Shown: positions 8,773 to 17,460 of the stretch, piece by piece
Layout of the letters: each line of letters begins with the position of its first letter
Position numbering within the stretch: position 1 is the first letter of the stretch
Source: Mesorhizobium sp. SARCC-RB16n
GTDB taxonomy: Bacteria > Pseudomonadota > Alphaproteobacteria > Rhizobiales > Rhizobiaceae
Reading direction: 5' to 3'
Length of the DNA: 64,000 nt
Assembly: GCF_008520305.1 (NCBI RefSeq)
Contig: NZ_ML703269.1
Span: 124,001 to 188,000 of the forward strand
Notes under the pieces: generated by a model
What the model saw: only the letters and a program-made list of their open reading frames with translations
What the model was told of the DNA's origin: nothing
Databases searched by the model: none
Made by a program: the position numbers and the translations under genes

Positions 8773-9951
8773 ATGCAATCCTACGATGTCGTGATCATCG
8801 GCGCCGGCGCTGCCGGTATGATGTGCGCCGTGGAGGTCGCCAAGCGAGGCCGTTCGGTGCTGATCCTTGATCATGCGGCGGCACCTGGCGAAAAGATCCG
8901 CATCTCCGGCGGCGGCCGGTGCAATTTCACCAACATCCGTGCGAGCCCGAAGAATTTTATCTCGCGGAATCCGCATTTCTGCATCTCGGCGCTCAGCCGC
9001 TATACGCAACGCGACTTCATTGCGCTCGTTGAACGCCACGACATTGCCTATCACGAGAAGACACTGGGGCAGCTGTTCTGTGACGGTTCCGCGCGCCAGA
9101 TCATCGACATGCTGGTCTCGGAAATGCAGGGCAGGGGCGCCAAGCTGATATTGTCGACTTCCGTTGAGACTATCGGCAAAACCGAGGAAGGGTTCGAACT
9201 CAGGCTCTCCGCCGGCTCGGTCTCCTGCCGGTCCCTGGTCGTGGCCTGTGGCGGCAAGTCGATCCCCAAGATGGGCGCAACGGGCTTCGGCTACGAGCTT
9301 GCCGAACGGTTTGGCCTTGCCGTCGTCGAAACACGGCCTGCCCTGGTGCCGCTGACCTTCGATGCAAAAACGCTTGAGCGGCTTTCGCCCCTGGCCGGGA
9401 ACGCAGTCGACGCCGAGATTGCCTGTGGCAACACGCGGTTTTCCGAGGCGATGCTGTTCACGCATCGCGGCGTCAGCGGGCCATCCATCCTGCAAATCTC
9501 ATCCTATTGGCGCGAGGGTGATGAAATCCGCATCGCCATGCTGCCGGGTACGGATGTGGCTGAGCTCGTCCGCGCCGCCAAACGCGGCAATGGCCGGCAA
9601 GCGGTGCAGACCGTGCTCGCAAATCATTTGCCGAAACGGCTGGCCCAGGCGATAGCCGAGCGAACCGGGCTCGACGGCAATCTCGCCGATCTTTCCGAGG
9701 CGCAGATCAAAACTGTCGAGGCCGCGGTCAACGACTGGCGCATCAAGCCGGCCGGTTCGGAGGGCTACCGGACGGCCGAAGTGACGCTCGGCGGGGTAGA
9801 CACCAATAGCCTCGACCAGAAGACGATGCAGGCGAAGTCGGTGCCGGGCCTGTTCTTCATCGGCGAGGTCGTCGACGTCACCGGCTGGCTCGGCGGCTAT
9901 AATTTCCAATGGGCTTGGTCGTCGGGCTGGGCGGCGGGCCAGGCGTGTTGA
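8773..9951 (+). CDS. NAD(P)/FAD-dependent oxidoreductase, HI0933/BaiN-like
   Basis: 392 residues. An FAD Rossmann motif GAGAAGMMCAVE is at residues 11-22, followed by GEKIRISGGGRCNFTN (residues 44-59), which is diagnostic for the HI0933-like flavoproteins. The C-terminal GLFFIGEVVDVTGWLGGYNFQWAWSSG closes the FAD site. The family contains BaiN and other enzymes of unclear substrate, often called aminoacetone oxidase family. It stands alone; a fragment resembling the palindromic repeat at 12922 begins right at its stop codon. Confidence 0.9.
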   Translation: MQSYDVVIIGAGAAGMMCAVEVAKRGRSVLILDHAAAPGEKIRISGGGRCNFTNIRASPKNFISRNPHFCISALSRYTQRDFIALVERHDIAYHEKTLGQLFCDGSARQIIDMLVSEMQGRGAKLILSTSVETIGKTEEGFELRLSAGSVSCRSLVVACGGKSIPKMGATGFGYELAERFGLAVVETRPALVPLTFDAKTLERLSPLAGNAVDAEIACGNTRFSEAMLFTHRGVSGPSILQISSYWREGDEIRIAMLPGTDVAELVRAAKRGNGRQAVQTVLANHLPKRLAQAIAERTGLDGNLADLSEAQIKTVEAAVNDWRIKPAGSEGYRTAEVTLGGVDTNSLDQKTMQAKSVPGLFFIGEVVDVTGWLGGYNFQWAWSSGWAAGQAC

Positions 9952-10067
9952 TATTAGGTGAAGCCGGCCTGGCTGGATCTCGACACGCTCCAGGTGCAAA
10001 AGTCCCAATTCGAAAAAATCTTTCCATCACCCCAAGGATTAGCCATTAGCCTTCGTCCAACAGGCAA

Positions 10068-10631
10068 ATGATGGCGATGATGCTGGATGAGAGCGAAGCC
10101 TCCGACGCCGAACTGATCGGGCGGGCGAAGGGCGGAGACAGGGGGGCCTTCGGCAAATTGCTGGAGCGTCACTACGACTTCGTCTATCGCGCCGCCTATC
10201 GCTGGTGCGGCAGGAAGGCCGATGCCGAAGACATTGCCCAGGAAGTCTGTGTCAGACTGGGCAAGGCAATCCGCGATTATCGCGGTGGCGGCGCGTTCAC
10301 GACATGGCTCTATACCATGACGGTGAACGCCGCGCGCGACATGATACGCAAGACCGCGCGCGAGACGGTCAAGACCGAGGCCTATGGCGTCCACGCGCTG
10401 ATTTCGGGCGAGGCCCCGGCCGAGAGCGAAGACCCCGCCGAGGCGCTGTGGGCGGCGGTGCGGCAATTGCCCGACAAGCAGCGCGATGCCGTGATGCTTG
10501 TCTATGGCGAAGGCTTGAGCCACGCGGCCGCCGCCGAGGCGATGGCGATCTCGGAGACGACGGTTTCCTGGCACATCCATGAAGCGAAGAAACGGCTGAA
10601 GACGTTGATGCGTTCAGCCGGGGAAGTGTGA
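10068..10631 (+). CDS. ECF-type RNA polymerase sigma factor
   Basis: 187 residues with sigma region 2 (residues 15-85: FGKLLERHYDFVYRAAYRW, DAEDIAQEVCVRLGKAI) and region 4 (about 120-180: LPDKQRDAVMLVYGEGLSHAAAAEAMAISETTVSWHIHEAKKRL). Regions 1 and 3 are missing, as in ECF sigma factors. The downstream VWA gene begins three bases after this stop codon, and its N-terminus looks like an anti-sigma region, so the two probably form a sensing pair. The ATG at 10068 is one of three close in-frame ATGs; the exact start is uncertain. Confidence 0.9.
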   Translation: MMAMMLDESEASDAELIGRAKGGDRGAFGKLLERHYDFVYRAAYRWCGRKADAEDIAQEVCVRLGKAIRDYRGGGAFTTWLYTMTVNAARDMIRKTARETVKTEAYGVHALISGEAPAESEDPAEALWAAVRQLPDKQRDAVMLVYGEGLSHAAAAEAMAISETTVSWHIHEAKKRLKTLMRSAGEV

Positions 10632-10633
10632 CC

Positions 10634-12811
10634 ATGGTCGACGACAACGAACTCAGAAAGCTGCGCGACGCAGCAATACCAGCACCCGGCGAGGATGCGA
10701 AGGCGCGTGCCTTCGAGGCCGCTATGCGCGCCTATGACCAGGAGAATATTTCCGCCGTCACCCAAGGATCGGTCGGCGGCCTTCGTCTCACAGAGCGAGC
10801 ACAAAAGCTCTGGAGCGAGATCATGCAAAAGAAACTCATTGCCACGCCGGCCCTTGCCGGGCTGGTCGCCCTGCCGATCGCCGGATACGCCACCTTTCAC
10901 ATGCTGAGGGAACAGCCGTCGCCGTTCGGCGGAGGCGAGAAGATCACCGAGACGCTGGCCGACAAGCCGGCGACGCTGAAGCCGCTGGCCAAGCAGGCAC
11001 CGGGAGATCAGGCCGTCAACGAACCGACCGCGACCACCGCGCCTACCAAAGACAAGAAGGCGGACGCGGTCGTGGAAAGCCGCGATGCGACCGATGCGCT
11101 TGTGGCGCCGGCTCCGCCGCCGAAACCCGAATCGACCGCCGTTGGCGGTGCTGCGCAGCAGGATGCGCTGGGACGTGGTGCGCCGGCCGATGCTCCGGCA
11201 GCAACCAACGAATCCGAGTCGGGCACTTTGCAGACTTACAAGCCAGCGCCCGCGCCGACAGGTGAGTTCGCGCTGGATGGCGCCACCGGCGCGCCCAGCA
11301 CATCGCGGATGGCCCGCATGCCGGCCGCCGAATCCAAGCTGATGGTCCAGCAGCCGGCCGACCAAGCCGCGCCGCAAGTGGAAAACCGCAACCGCGTCCA
11401 GGATTTCAAGACCAACCCGGTACATGCGGCACTGGAAGACCCGGTCTCGACCTTCTCGATCGATGTCGATACTGCCTCGTATTCCTTCGTGCGCCGCTCG
11501 CTGAAAGAAGGGTCGGTGCCGCAGGCCGACACGGTCCGTGTCGAGGAGATGATCAATTACTTCCCCTATGACTGGAAGGGCCCTGATTCGGCATCGACGC
11601 CGTTCAACTCCACGGTCAGCATCATGCCGACGCCGTGGAATGATCACACCAAGCTGATGCATGTCGCTATCAAGGGCTTCGACATCAAGCCGACCGAGCA
11701 GCCGAAGGCCAATCTGGTGTTCCTGATCGACGTGTCGGGCTCGATGGACGAACCGGACAAGTTGCCGCTGCTCAAGTCGGCATTCCGGCTGCTGGTCAGC
11801 AAGCTGAAGGCCGACGACACGGTCTCGATCGTCACCTATGCGGGCGACGCCGGCACCGTGCTGATGCCGACTAGGGCGGCCGAGAAGGACAAGATCCTCA
11901 ATGCCATCGACAATCTGCAGCCTGGTGGCTCGACCGCTGGCGAAGCCGGCATCAAGGAAGCTTACAAGCTTGCCCAGCAGTCCTTCATCAAGGACGGCGT
12001 CAACCGGGTGATGCTCGCCACCGATGGCGACTTCAATGTCGGCCAGAGCGACGACGATGATCTGAAGCGTCTGATTGAGACCGAGCGCAAAACCGGTGTC
12101 TTCCTGTCGGTCTTCGGCTTCGGCCACGACAATCTGAACGATCAGATGATGCAGACCATCGCCCAGAACGGCAACGGCACCGCCGCTTATATCGATACGC
12201 TGGCGGAGGCGGAGAAGGTGCTGGTCGAGGATGCCTCCTCGACGCTGTTCCCCATCGCCAAGGACGTGAAGATCCAGGTCGAGTTCAACCCGAACAAGGT
12301 CTCGGAATACCGCCTGATCGGCTACGAGACCCGGGCGCTCAACCGCGAGGATTTCAACAATGACCGTGTCGATGCCGGCGATATCGGCTCGGGCCACTCG
12401 GTCACCGCGATCTATGAGATCACGCCGAAGGGCAGCGGTGGCGAGCAGATCGATCCGCTGCGCTATGGCCAGGCCACGGTCAACAATGGTGGCGTTGCCA
12501 ATGCGGACGAATATGCGTTCGTCAAGATCCGCTACAAGCTGCCGAACGAAGGCGTCTCGAAGCTGATCACCACGCCGGTGACCTCGGCCAACGAGGTGGC
12601 GTCTTTCGACCAGGCGAGCACCGATCAGCGTTTCTCAGTCGCGGTCGCGGCCTTCGGCCAGAAGCTGCGCGACGAGGATGCGACAGCGAAGTTCGGCTAC
12701 GACAAGATCATGGAGATTGCCACTGCCGCCCGAGGAGCCGACCCGTTTGGGTACAGGTCCGAGTTCCTTTCGCTTGTGCGCCTTGCCTCGGCGCTGGGCG
12801 GCAACCGGTAG
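10634..12811 (+). CDS. Membrane-anchored VWA-domain protein (YfbK type, DUF3520)
   Basis: 725 residues. Residues 1-65 are soluble and charged. A single membrane segment lies at about 70-90, followed by a long Pro/Ala-rich linker (100-245). Then comes the YfbK N-terminal domain (STFSIDVDTASYSFVRRSL, EEMINYFPYDW), a von Willebrand A domain from about residue 357 with the MIDAS motif DVSGSMDEPDK, and a C-terminal DUF3520 region (GYETRALNREDFNNDRVDAG). Topology suggests the VWA part is periplasmic and the N-terminus cytoplasmic, where it could bind the ECF sigma factor. ATG 10634 follows GGGGAAG; a GTG at 10628 overlapping the sigma stop is the alternative. Confidence 0.88.
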   Translation: MVDDNELRKLRDAAIPAPGEDAKARAFEAAMRAYDQENISAVTQGSVGGLRLTERAQKLWSEIMQKKLIATPALAGLVALPIAGYATFHMLREQPSPFGGGEKITETLADKPATLKPLAKQAPGDQAVNEPTATTAPTKDKKADAVVESRDATDALVAPAPPPKPESTAVGGAAQQDALGRGAPADAPAATNESESGTLQTYKPAPAPTGEFALDGATGAPSTSRMARMPAAESKLMVQQPADQAAPQVENRNRVQDFKTNPVHAALEDPVSTFSIDVDTASYSFVRRSLKEGSVPQADTVRVEEMINYFPYDWKGPDSASTPFNSTVSIMPTPWNDHTKLMHVAIKGFDIKPTEQPKANLVFLIDVSGSMDEPDKLPLLKSAFRLLVSKLKADDTVSIVTYAGDAGTVLMPTRAAEKDKILNAIDNLQPGGSTAGEAGIKEAYKLAQQSFIKDGVNRVMLATDGDFNVGQSDDDDLKRLIETERKTGVFLSVFGFGHDNLNDQMMQTIAQNGNGTAAYIDTLAEAEKVLVEDASSTLFPIAKDVKIQVEFNPNKVSEYRLIGYETRALNREDFNNDRVDAGDIGSGHSVTAIYEITPKGSGGEQIDPLRYGQATVNNGGVANADEYAFVKIRYKLPNEGVSKLITTPVTSANEVASFDQASTDQRFSVAVAAFGQKLRDEDATAKFGYDKIMEIATAARGADPFGYRSEFLSLVRLASALGGNR

Positions 12812-12882
12812 TGGCGATGAAGGTCGGTTTCTTTCAGATGATGGGATCGTTCTGATAGCCGGCCCCACGGGCGGGTGAGGCA

Positions 12883-12919
12883 GGCCGGCGAGGGATACTT
12901 TCCCTTGCCGGCCTTTTTT
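12883..12919 (+). terminator. Intrinsic terminator of the ECF-VWA operon
   Basis: A 13-bp stem (12883-12895 with 12901-12913, one G-T pair) around a TACTT loop, followed by six T. It lies 72 bases after the VWA gene stop. Confidence 0.92.
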
Positions 12920-12921
12920 CG

Positions 12922-13061
12922 GATCTATTGATATTCAGGTGATGCCGGTCTGCAAACAGTGGCTTCCTGCGCTTCCGGTGCTCACGTACTTCAAGTACGC
13001 TCCGCTCCGGTTCTCGAAAGTCACTGTTTTCGGCTCGGCCTGACCTGAATCTCAACAGATC
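12922..13061. repeat. 140-bp imperfect palindromic intergenic element
   Basis: Two arms of about 65-70 bases, each opening with GATCT-TTGA-ATTCAGGT at the outside and meeting at the centre in GTACTTCAAGTAC, are imperfect reverse complements. It starts two bases after the terminator. A shorter similar sequence (TTGATATTAGGTGAAGCCGG) occurs at 9951-9970. This is typical of REP- or MITE-like elements scattered in rhizobial genomes; copy number outside the window is unknown. Confidence 0.7.
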
Positions 13062-13164
13062 CGACGGCAGCGCGCAGGATCATTAAATTGCGCTGCATTT
13101 CCGGTACCGGATCGCAACTCCCTCTTGCTACACCGGTCACGTGTAAGGCTTGAGGGAGCCGGAA

Positions 13165-13434
13165 TTGCAGATCAGAACTATCGCCGGCTCGATACCACCC
13201 GCACAGGATGCTTCGGCGGTTTCATCAGGCCCATCAGCCGAATCCAGGCGCATCAGCGATGACGTCGCGCAGGCGCGCAACACAGCCATGTCGGCGCTGA
13301 CCAATGATCGCTTCCGAGCCATGCTGGAGCAGATTACCGATCCCGGTGCGTCGGGTGCGCTGGCGACAATGCGCGGAGACAAGGTGGTCGATTTCAAGTC
13401 GGCGCAGTCGAGCTACGCCGACAACAGCGAATAG
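13165..13434 (+). CDS. Small hypothetical protein
   Basis: A possible 89-residue protein starting at a TTG that is 7 bases after GAGGGAG. It is polar and Ser/Ala-rich, with an acidic C-terminus and no signal peptide, membrane segment or motif I can name. The segment RISDDVAQARNTAMSALTNDRFRAMLEQI is likely helical. It faces the convergent homocysteine methyltransferase gene, 18 bases away. I do not recognise the family and it may not be a real gene. Confidence 0.4.
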   Translation: MQIRTIAGSIPPAQDASAVSSGPSAESRRISDDVAQARNTAMSALTNDRFRAMLEQITDPGASGALATMRGDKVVDFKSAQSSYADNSE

Positions 13435-13452
13435 CCGCAAAAAGAAATCGCG

Positions 13453-14475
13453 TCAGGCGCGGGTGCGACGCCGCTCGCGGCGGGCTTCGCTGGTCTCGGC
13501 GGTGTTTGCCGTCGCCACCTTGTTGCGCATCGGGCCAATGCGTTCGACGATTTTTTCGACCGTCGGACGATCCGCCCTTGTGTGGGCGTCGAGCGCCTTG
13601 CGCATCGCGGCAAGATGCTGGAACGAGGTGCCGCAGCAGCCGCCGATGATTTTGGCTCCGCCATCCACGGCGAGCCGGACATAGTCGGCCATCAATTCGG
13701 GCGTGCCGGAATAGTGGATCTCGGTGCCACGGAATTCGGGAATGCCGCAATTGCCCTTGACGATGACGGTCGCCTCCGGCTTCGCCTCGGTCATGTCGAG
13801 CAGCGAGGCCAGGATGTCTGAGGCACCGACGCCGCAATTGGCGCCAACGCCGAGCGGCGCCTGCGAGAGGCCGTCGGCGACGCCGTGGATGTCCTTCGGC
13901 AGCAGGCCCATCATGGTGCGGCCGGCGGTGTCGAACGAGCCGGTATAAGTGTAGGGCAGGCCGACGCGGATGGCGGCTTCGGCAGCGGCGCGGATCTCAT
14001 CGGGTGCCGACATGGTTTCGATCCAGGCGACTTCGGCGCCGCCTTCCTTGAGACCTTCGATCTGCTCGGCAAAGGCGTCAACCGCCTCGTCATAGGTCAT
14101 GGCGCCGAGCGGCACCAGCAACTCGCCGGTCGGACCGACGGAGCCGGCAACGATCACCTTGCGGCCGGCCTTGTCGGCAACGGCCCGCGCAATCTCGGCG
14201 GCCCGCTTGTTCAGCGCATGCACGCGATCCTGCGCATGGTGCAGCTTGAGCCGGTGGCGGGTGCCGCCGAAGGAGTTGGTCAGGATGATGTCGGCGCCGG
14301 CGTCGACGAAATTCTGGTGCAGGCTGGTGATGGTGTCGGGCGCCGTTTCGTTCAGCAGTTCCGGCGCTTCGCCAGCCTCCAGACCCATGGCGAACAAATT
14401 GGTGCCCGTGGCGCCATCGGCCAGCAGCACGCCCTTTTCAGCCAACAGTGCGTCAATGGGGTTGGTCGTCGTCAT
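13453..14475 (-). CDS. Homocysteine S-methyltransferase (single domain, MetH-N/BHMT-like)
   Basis: 340 residues. LLADGATGTNLFAMGLEAGE at the start, TNSFGGTRHRLKL near residue 67, and the zinc thiolates Cys214 (ANCGVG) and Cys280-Cys281 (GGCCGTS) define the homocysteine-binding barrel of MetH and betaine-homocysteine methyltransferase. It has no folate, cobalamin or activation domains. In rhodobacteria, similar single-domain proteins work with separate B12 and folate proteins as a multi-part methionine synthase, so the corrinoid protein at 2378-3076 may be its partner. The C-terminal tail is basic (EARRERRRTR). A SahR-like palindrome lies 34 bases upstream of its start, supporting a role in methionine synthesis. 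Confidence 0.88.
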   Translation of the reverse strand: MTTTNPIDALLAEKGVLLADGATGTNLFAMGLEAGEAPELLNETAPDTITSLHQNFVDAGADIILTNSFGGTRHRLKLHHAQDRVHALNKRAAEIARAVADKAGRKVIVAGSVGPTGELLVPLGAMTYDEAVDAFAEQIEGLKEGGAEVAWIETMSAPDEIRAAAEAAIRVGLPYTYTGSFDTAGRTMMGLLPKDIHGVADGLSQAPLGVGANCGVGASDILASLLDMTEAKPEATVIVKGNCGIPEFRGTEIHYSGTPELMADYVRLAVDGGAKIIGGCCGTSFQHLAAMRKALDAHTRADRPTVEKIVERIGPMRNKVATANTAETSEARRERRRTRA

Positions 14476-14508
14476 CGGATTGGCTTTCGTGTTTTGAATT
14501 CGAATAAG

Positions 14509-14530
14509 GATATAAAGAAGTCTTTATGTC
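14509..14530 (-). promoter_or_regulatory. SahR-like operator upstream of the homocysteine methyltransferase gene
   Basis: The inverted repeat GATATAAAGA-AG-TCTTTATGTC has 10-base arms with one mismatch and is strongly AT-rich against its surroundings. It resembles, as I recall it, the ATAAAGA-type palindrome bound by the ArsR-family S-adenosylhomocysteine sensor SahR in alphaproteobacteria. Its place 34 bases before a methionine gene fits repression and release by that sensor. Confidence 0.6.
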
Positions 14531-14573
14531 TAGTCAATGATTTGCCGCACTCCGGCCAGATTGAGGCCCTTGC

Positions 14574-15176
14574 TCACGATCCTGCGGTGATCTCGACCTC
14601 GATCTCGGTGCAGATCCCGCCATTGGTCGGGTAATAGTCGACCGAGCAGGCGGTGACCACCAGCAGCAGGTCCTGTTCGGCGCGCAATGTCACATTGCCG
14701 CCGGGCGGATTGATCGAGGCCTCGACCACCAACCTGCCGTCCGGCTGCGGCAGGGAGTTCTGGAAAAGGTCGACGGGGTCAGGCACGAAGGGCAGCGATA
14801 TGCCCTCGGCGGCAAGCGCCTGCATCAGATTGTCCCGGCAATTCGGGTGGTTGGGAAAGCCGGCGCGCTCGTAGAGTGCGTTGTCGCAGGCAGGGTAGAG
14901 CATGTCGTGCGGGCCGGGCGATGCGTTTTCGACCAGCGTCAGCATCGGCTTGGCGGCGGCACTGTAGAAGTGGTCGCCAACGCCGGGGAAAAGCCGTTCG
15001 GTGATGTCGCGGGTCTGCGACGTGCTCAGCCAATCGAGCGCTGGTTCGGTGGCGAATGCCCAGAGATCGGCAACCTGCTGGCCTTTAGGGTCGATGATGC
15101 GCACGAGATCGCCGCGCGAAACTCGAATGGAGCGGCCCGACTGGGGAGGGACGACGATACGGCGTGGGTCTGGCAT
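14574..15176 (-). CDS. DUF1989 / urea carboxylase-associated family protein
   Basis: 200 residues. RGDLVRIIDPKGQQVADLWAF near the N-terminus, SQTRDITERLFPGVGDHFYS, the DMLYPACDNALYERAGFPNHPNC cysteine segment and PPGGNVTLRAEQDLL are family hallmarks. Relatives accompany urea carboxylase, and some act as carboxyguanidine deiminase subunits. Here there is one copy, with no urea or guanidine carboxylase nearby, so the substrate is unknown. It lies 83 bases downstream of the XRE regulator gene in the same direction and may be controlled by it. Confidence 0.85.
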   Translation of the reverse strand: MPDPRRIVVPPQSGRSIRVSRGDLVRIIDPKGQQVADLWAFATEPALDWLSTSQTRDITERLFPGVGDHFYSAAAKPMLTLVENASPGPHDMLYPACDNALYERAGFPNHPNCRDNLMQALAAEGISLPFVPDPVDLFQNSLPQPDGRLVVEASINPPGGNVTLRAEQDLLLVVTACSVDYYPTNGGICTEIEVEITAGS

Positions 15177-15259
15177 GGGCTGTCCTTTGGCAATCCGGGT
15201 GACCTTTCGCCTTGGCCATCGATGGCCAAGGACGCTTGAACGACCATGATTGTCGTCGA

Positions 15260-16117
15260 TCAGACAGAGCCTGATGCGAACGACATGCCGGCCAGATTGC
15301 GCGCGAAGCTTGCTGCCTCATGCGGGTTGACGTCGGCGGCGCGGATCAGATTGTCGAAATGCTGGGTCAGCGCCTGGACTGGCTGGGTGGCGTTCAGCAC
15401 GACATACATGTCGCCGACGTAGATGGCTGCGCGATAGGGGCCGAAGATGGTGAGCGGGATGGAATAGCGCATGCGGCCGTCATAGAGGAACAGGCGGAAG
15501 GTCGGGTAGAGGTCGTCGAGCAGCGTCGCCATATGGGCGAGTTGCTGCTGGCGGTCGGCCGCCGGAAAACGATCCCATACGCCAAGGCCGCGGGCAAAGA
15601 TCTCCAGCGTGTGGCGCGGCATGCAGACTTCCATGTCGGTTTCCGGGCGCCGGTTGTATTCGATGCGGTATTGGGTTTCGCTGGCCTGCGCCTGACGGCT
15701 CCTGTTGGTGATGTTGGCCTCGTAGTCGACGAGTGCGTGTGTTCGCAGAAGGTCGGGAATGCCGGCTGGCACATAGCGGATCTTGGTGCCTGCGGCTTCA
15801 GCGAACCATTTGGCGAGCAGCGTGCGGTCGAAGCCGTCGGGCGCTTCCTCGATCTCTAGGCTCTCGCGGATTTCGCCGGTCACGCCTTCGTCCTGGCTGA
15901 GACCAAGCAGCCAATCCAGCGACACCTTGAATTCGGCGGCGATGTTGAGCAGGGTTTCGGCCCGCGGCAGGCGCGTCGAGGCGCCCGACATCAGTTGCGA
16001 CAGCGCCGACCGATCGATGCCGACAGCTGACGCGAAAGCCGACTGGTTGAGGTCGGACCGTGTCAGGAGGAGCTTCAAACGCTCCCGGAAGATCGCTGAG
16101 AGATCGCGTTTGTCCAT
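15260..16117 (-). CDS. XRE-family helix-turn-helix transcriptional regulator
   Basis: 285 residues. An XRE-type helix-turn-helix occupies about residues 10-75 (LTRSDLNQSAFASAVGIDRSALSQLMSG, RAETLLNIAAEFKVSLDWLLG). The remaining 200 residues form an uncharacterised ligand or oligomerisation domain with MEVCMPRHTLEIFARGLGVWD and YSIPLTIFGPYRAAIYVGDMYVVL. A Shine-Dalgarno GGAG precedes the ATG. It is divergent from the desaturase gene across 217 bases, in which short dyads such as AACATTTTGTT (16243-16253) could be operators. Confidence 0.85.
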   Translation of the reverse strand: MDKRDLSAIFRERLKLLLTRSDLNQSAFASAVGIDRSALSQLMSGASTRLPRAETLLNIAAEFKVSLDWLLGLSQDEGVTGEIRESLEIEEAPDGFDRTLLAKWFAEAAGTKIRYVPAGIPDLLRTHALVDYEANITNRSRQAQASETQYRIEYNRRPETDMEVCMPRHTLEIFARGLGVWDRFPAADRQQQLAHMATLLDDLYPTFRLFLYDGRMRYSIPLTIFGPYRAAIYVGDMYVVLNATQPVQALTQHFDNLIRAADVNPHEAASFARNLAGMSFASGSV

Positions 16118-16334
16118 CCTATCGCTCCATGCATCGGAAGGAAAAATTTGCGCCGAAGCGGCACAAGGGGCACTTCAGGCGTAAACGAATCCCTAAGGCT
16201 GTTTACAATGTACAACATATGCAGCCAAAAATGCGCAGACGCAACATTTTGTTCACTTTGTCGCGTTGAGTGGAATCACTTCTCCTGACACAATGCTGTC
16301 AGGAACCAGTTGGGGTTCCGGCGACTGAGGGACA

Positions 16335-17366
16335 GTGGTCGATAGCATGGCAAGCATACCAGGCAAGAGCATCCGTCGAAGCAGCAGACCGGCCATCGAA
16401 TGGCCGACCGTAGTCCTCGCTTTCTTCTGCTACGGCACATGGTTCGCCGCCGGCTTCTTCCTCTGGCCATCCTATCCCATAACAGCACTGATCGTGATGG
16501 CCGTTACGCTGGCACTGCAGTCCTCGATCATGCATGAGGTGCTGCATGGTCACCCGACCCGCAACGCTTTGGTCAACGAAGCCTTTGTCTTCCTGCCGAT
16601 CGGTCTTGCCTGGCCGTTCCGCCGCTTTAAGACCATTCACCTGCGCCACCATGCCGACGAGCGGCTGACCGATCCGCTGGACGATCCCGAGAGCTACTAT
16701 CAGGCGCTCTGGATGCACGAAGAAATGCCGCCGCTGATGAAATTGCTGCTCAAGGTCAACAACACCATGGTTGGTCGCCTGGTGCTTGGCCCGTGGCTGT
16801 CCTGCATCGGCTTCTTCATCGATGACGCCAAGCAGGCGATCGCCGGCGACAGGGCGATCCGCAAGGCCTGGCTGCTGCATGCGATCGGCCTTGCCGTGGT
16901 GCTGCCGGTCGTGCAGTTCGGGTTCGGCATGCCGGTTTGGCTCTATGTGCTGGTGCCGGTGTGGCTCGGCCAGTCGCTGATCTCGATCCGCACCTATGCC
17001 GAGCATCAGTGGTCGGAGCACCCGGAAGGCCGCACGGTGATTGTCGAGCGTTCGCCGCTGTCGTTCCTGTTCCTCAACAACAATCTGCACTTTGTCCATC
17101 ACAAGAGCCCGACCATCGCCTGGTACCGGCTGCCAAAGCTGTTTCGTGACCGGCGCGAAGAATGGCTGCGGATGAACAATGGCTATGCCTACCCGAACTA
17201 TTTCGCGCTGGTCAAAGCCTTTGCCTTCAAGGCCAAGGAGCCGATCGTGCACCCGGTGCTGCGGCGCGCGCCGGAGCCGGGCAGGGCATTCAAGCCGCGC
17301 GTCAGGGCACGCAGCATCAATGGGCTTGGCACCGTGCCGGTCCCGGCCGAGCCACCCAAGGAATAG
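16335..17366 (+). CDS. Membrane fatty acid desaturase family protein
   Basis: 343 residues from GTG 16335 (339 from ATG 16347). Three histidine boxes are visible: HEVLHGH near residue 65, HLRHHADE near 100 and HFVHHKSP near 252, which together bind the di-iron centre. Four or so hydrophobic segments sit between them. The enzyme should insert a double bond or hydroxyl into an acyl or related lipid chain at the inner membrane. GAGGGAC lies 2-4 bases before the GTG and about 15 before the ATG, so neither start is ideal. It is divergent from the XRE gene. Confidence 0.88.
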   Translation: MVDSMASIPGKSIRRSSRPAIEWPTVVLAFFCYGTWFAAGFFLWPSYPITALIVMAVTLALQSSIMHEVLHGHPTRNALVNEAFVFLPIGLAWPFRRFKTIHLRHHADERLTDPLDDPESYYQALWMHEEMPPLMKLLLKVNNTMVGRLVLGPWLSCIGFFIDDAKQAIAGDRAIRKAWLLHAIGLAVVLPVVQFGFGMPVWLYVLVPVWLGQSLISIRTYAEHQWSEHPEGRTVIVERSPLSFLFLNNNLHFVHHKSPTIAWYRLPKLFRDRREEWLRMNNGYAYPNYFALVKAFAFKAKEPIVHPVLRRAPEPGRAFKPRVRARSINGLGTVPVPAEPPKE

Positions 17367-17460
17367 TATCCGCGGACAGCGTGGATACCGTGTCGGCCAA
17401 TTCTGATTGGGCGCCGCGTTTTTGCGATCTTTTCTCCGGACAGGGTGGTTTGATATCGGC

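Noticed and set aside
10502-12397. Long minus-strand open frame (631 codons) opposite the VWA gene
   Set aside because: It is the antisense shadow of a well-supported protein with recognised domains; high GC content makes such frames common, and its translation shows no family features.
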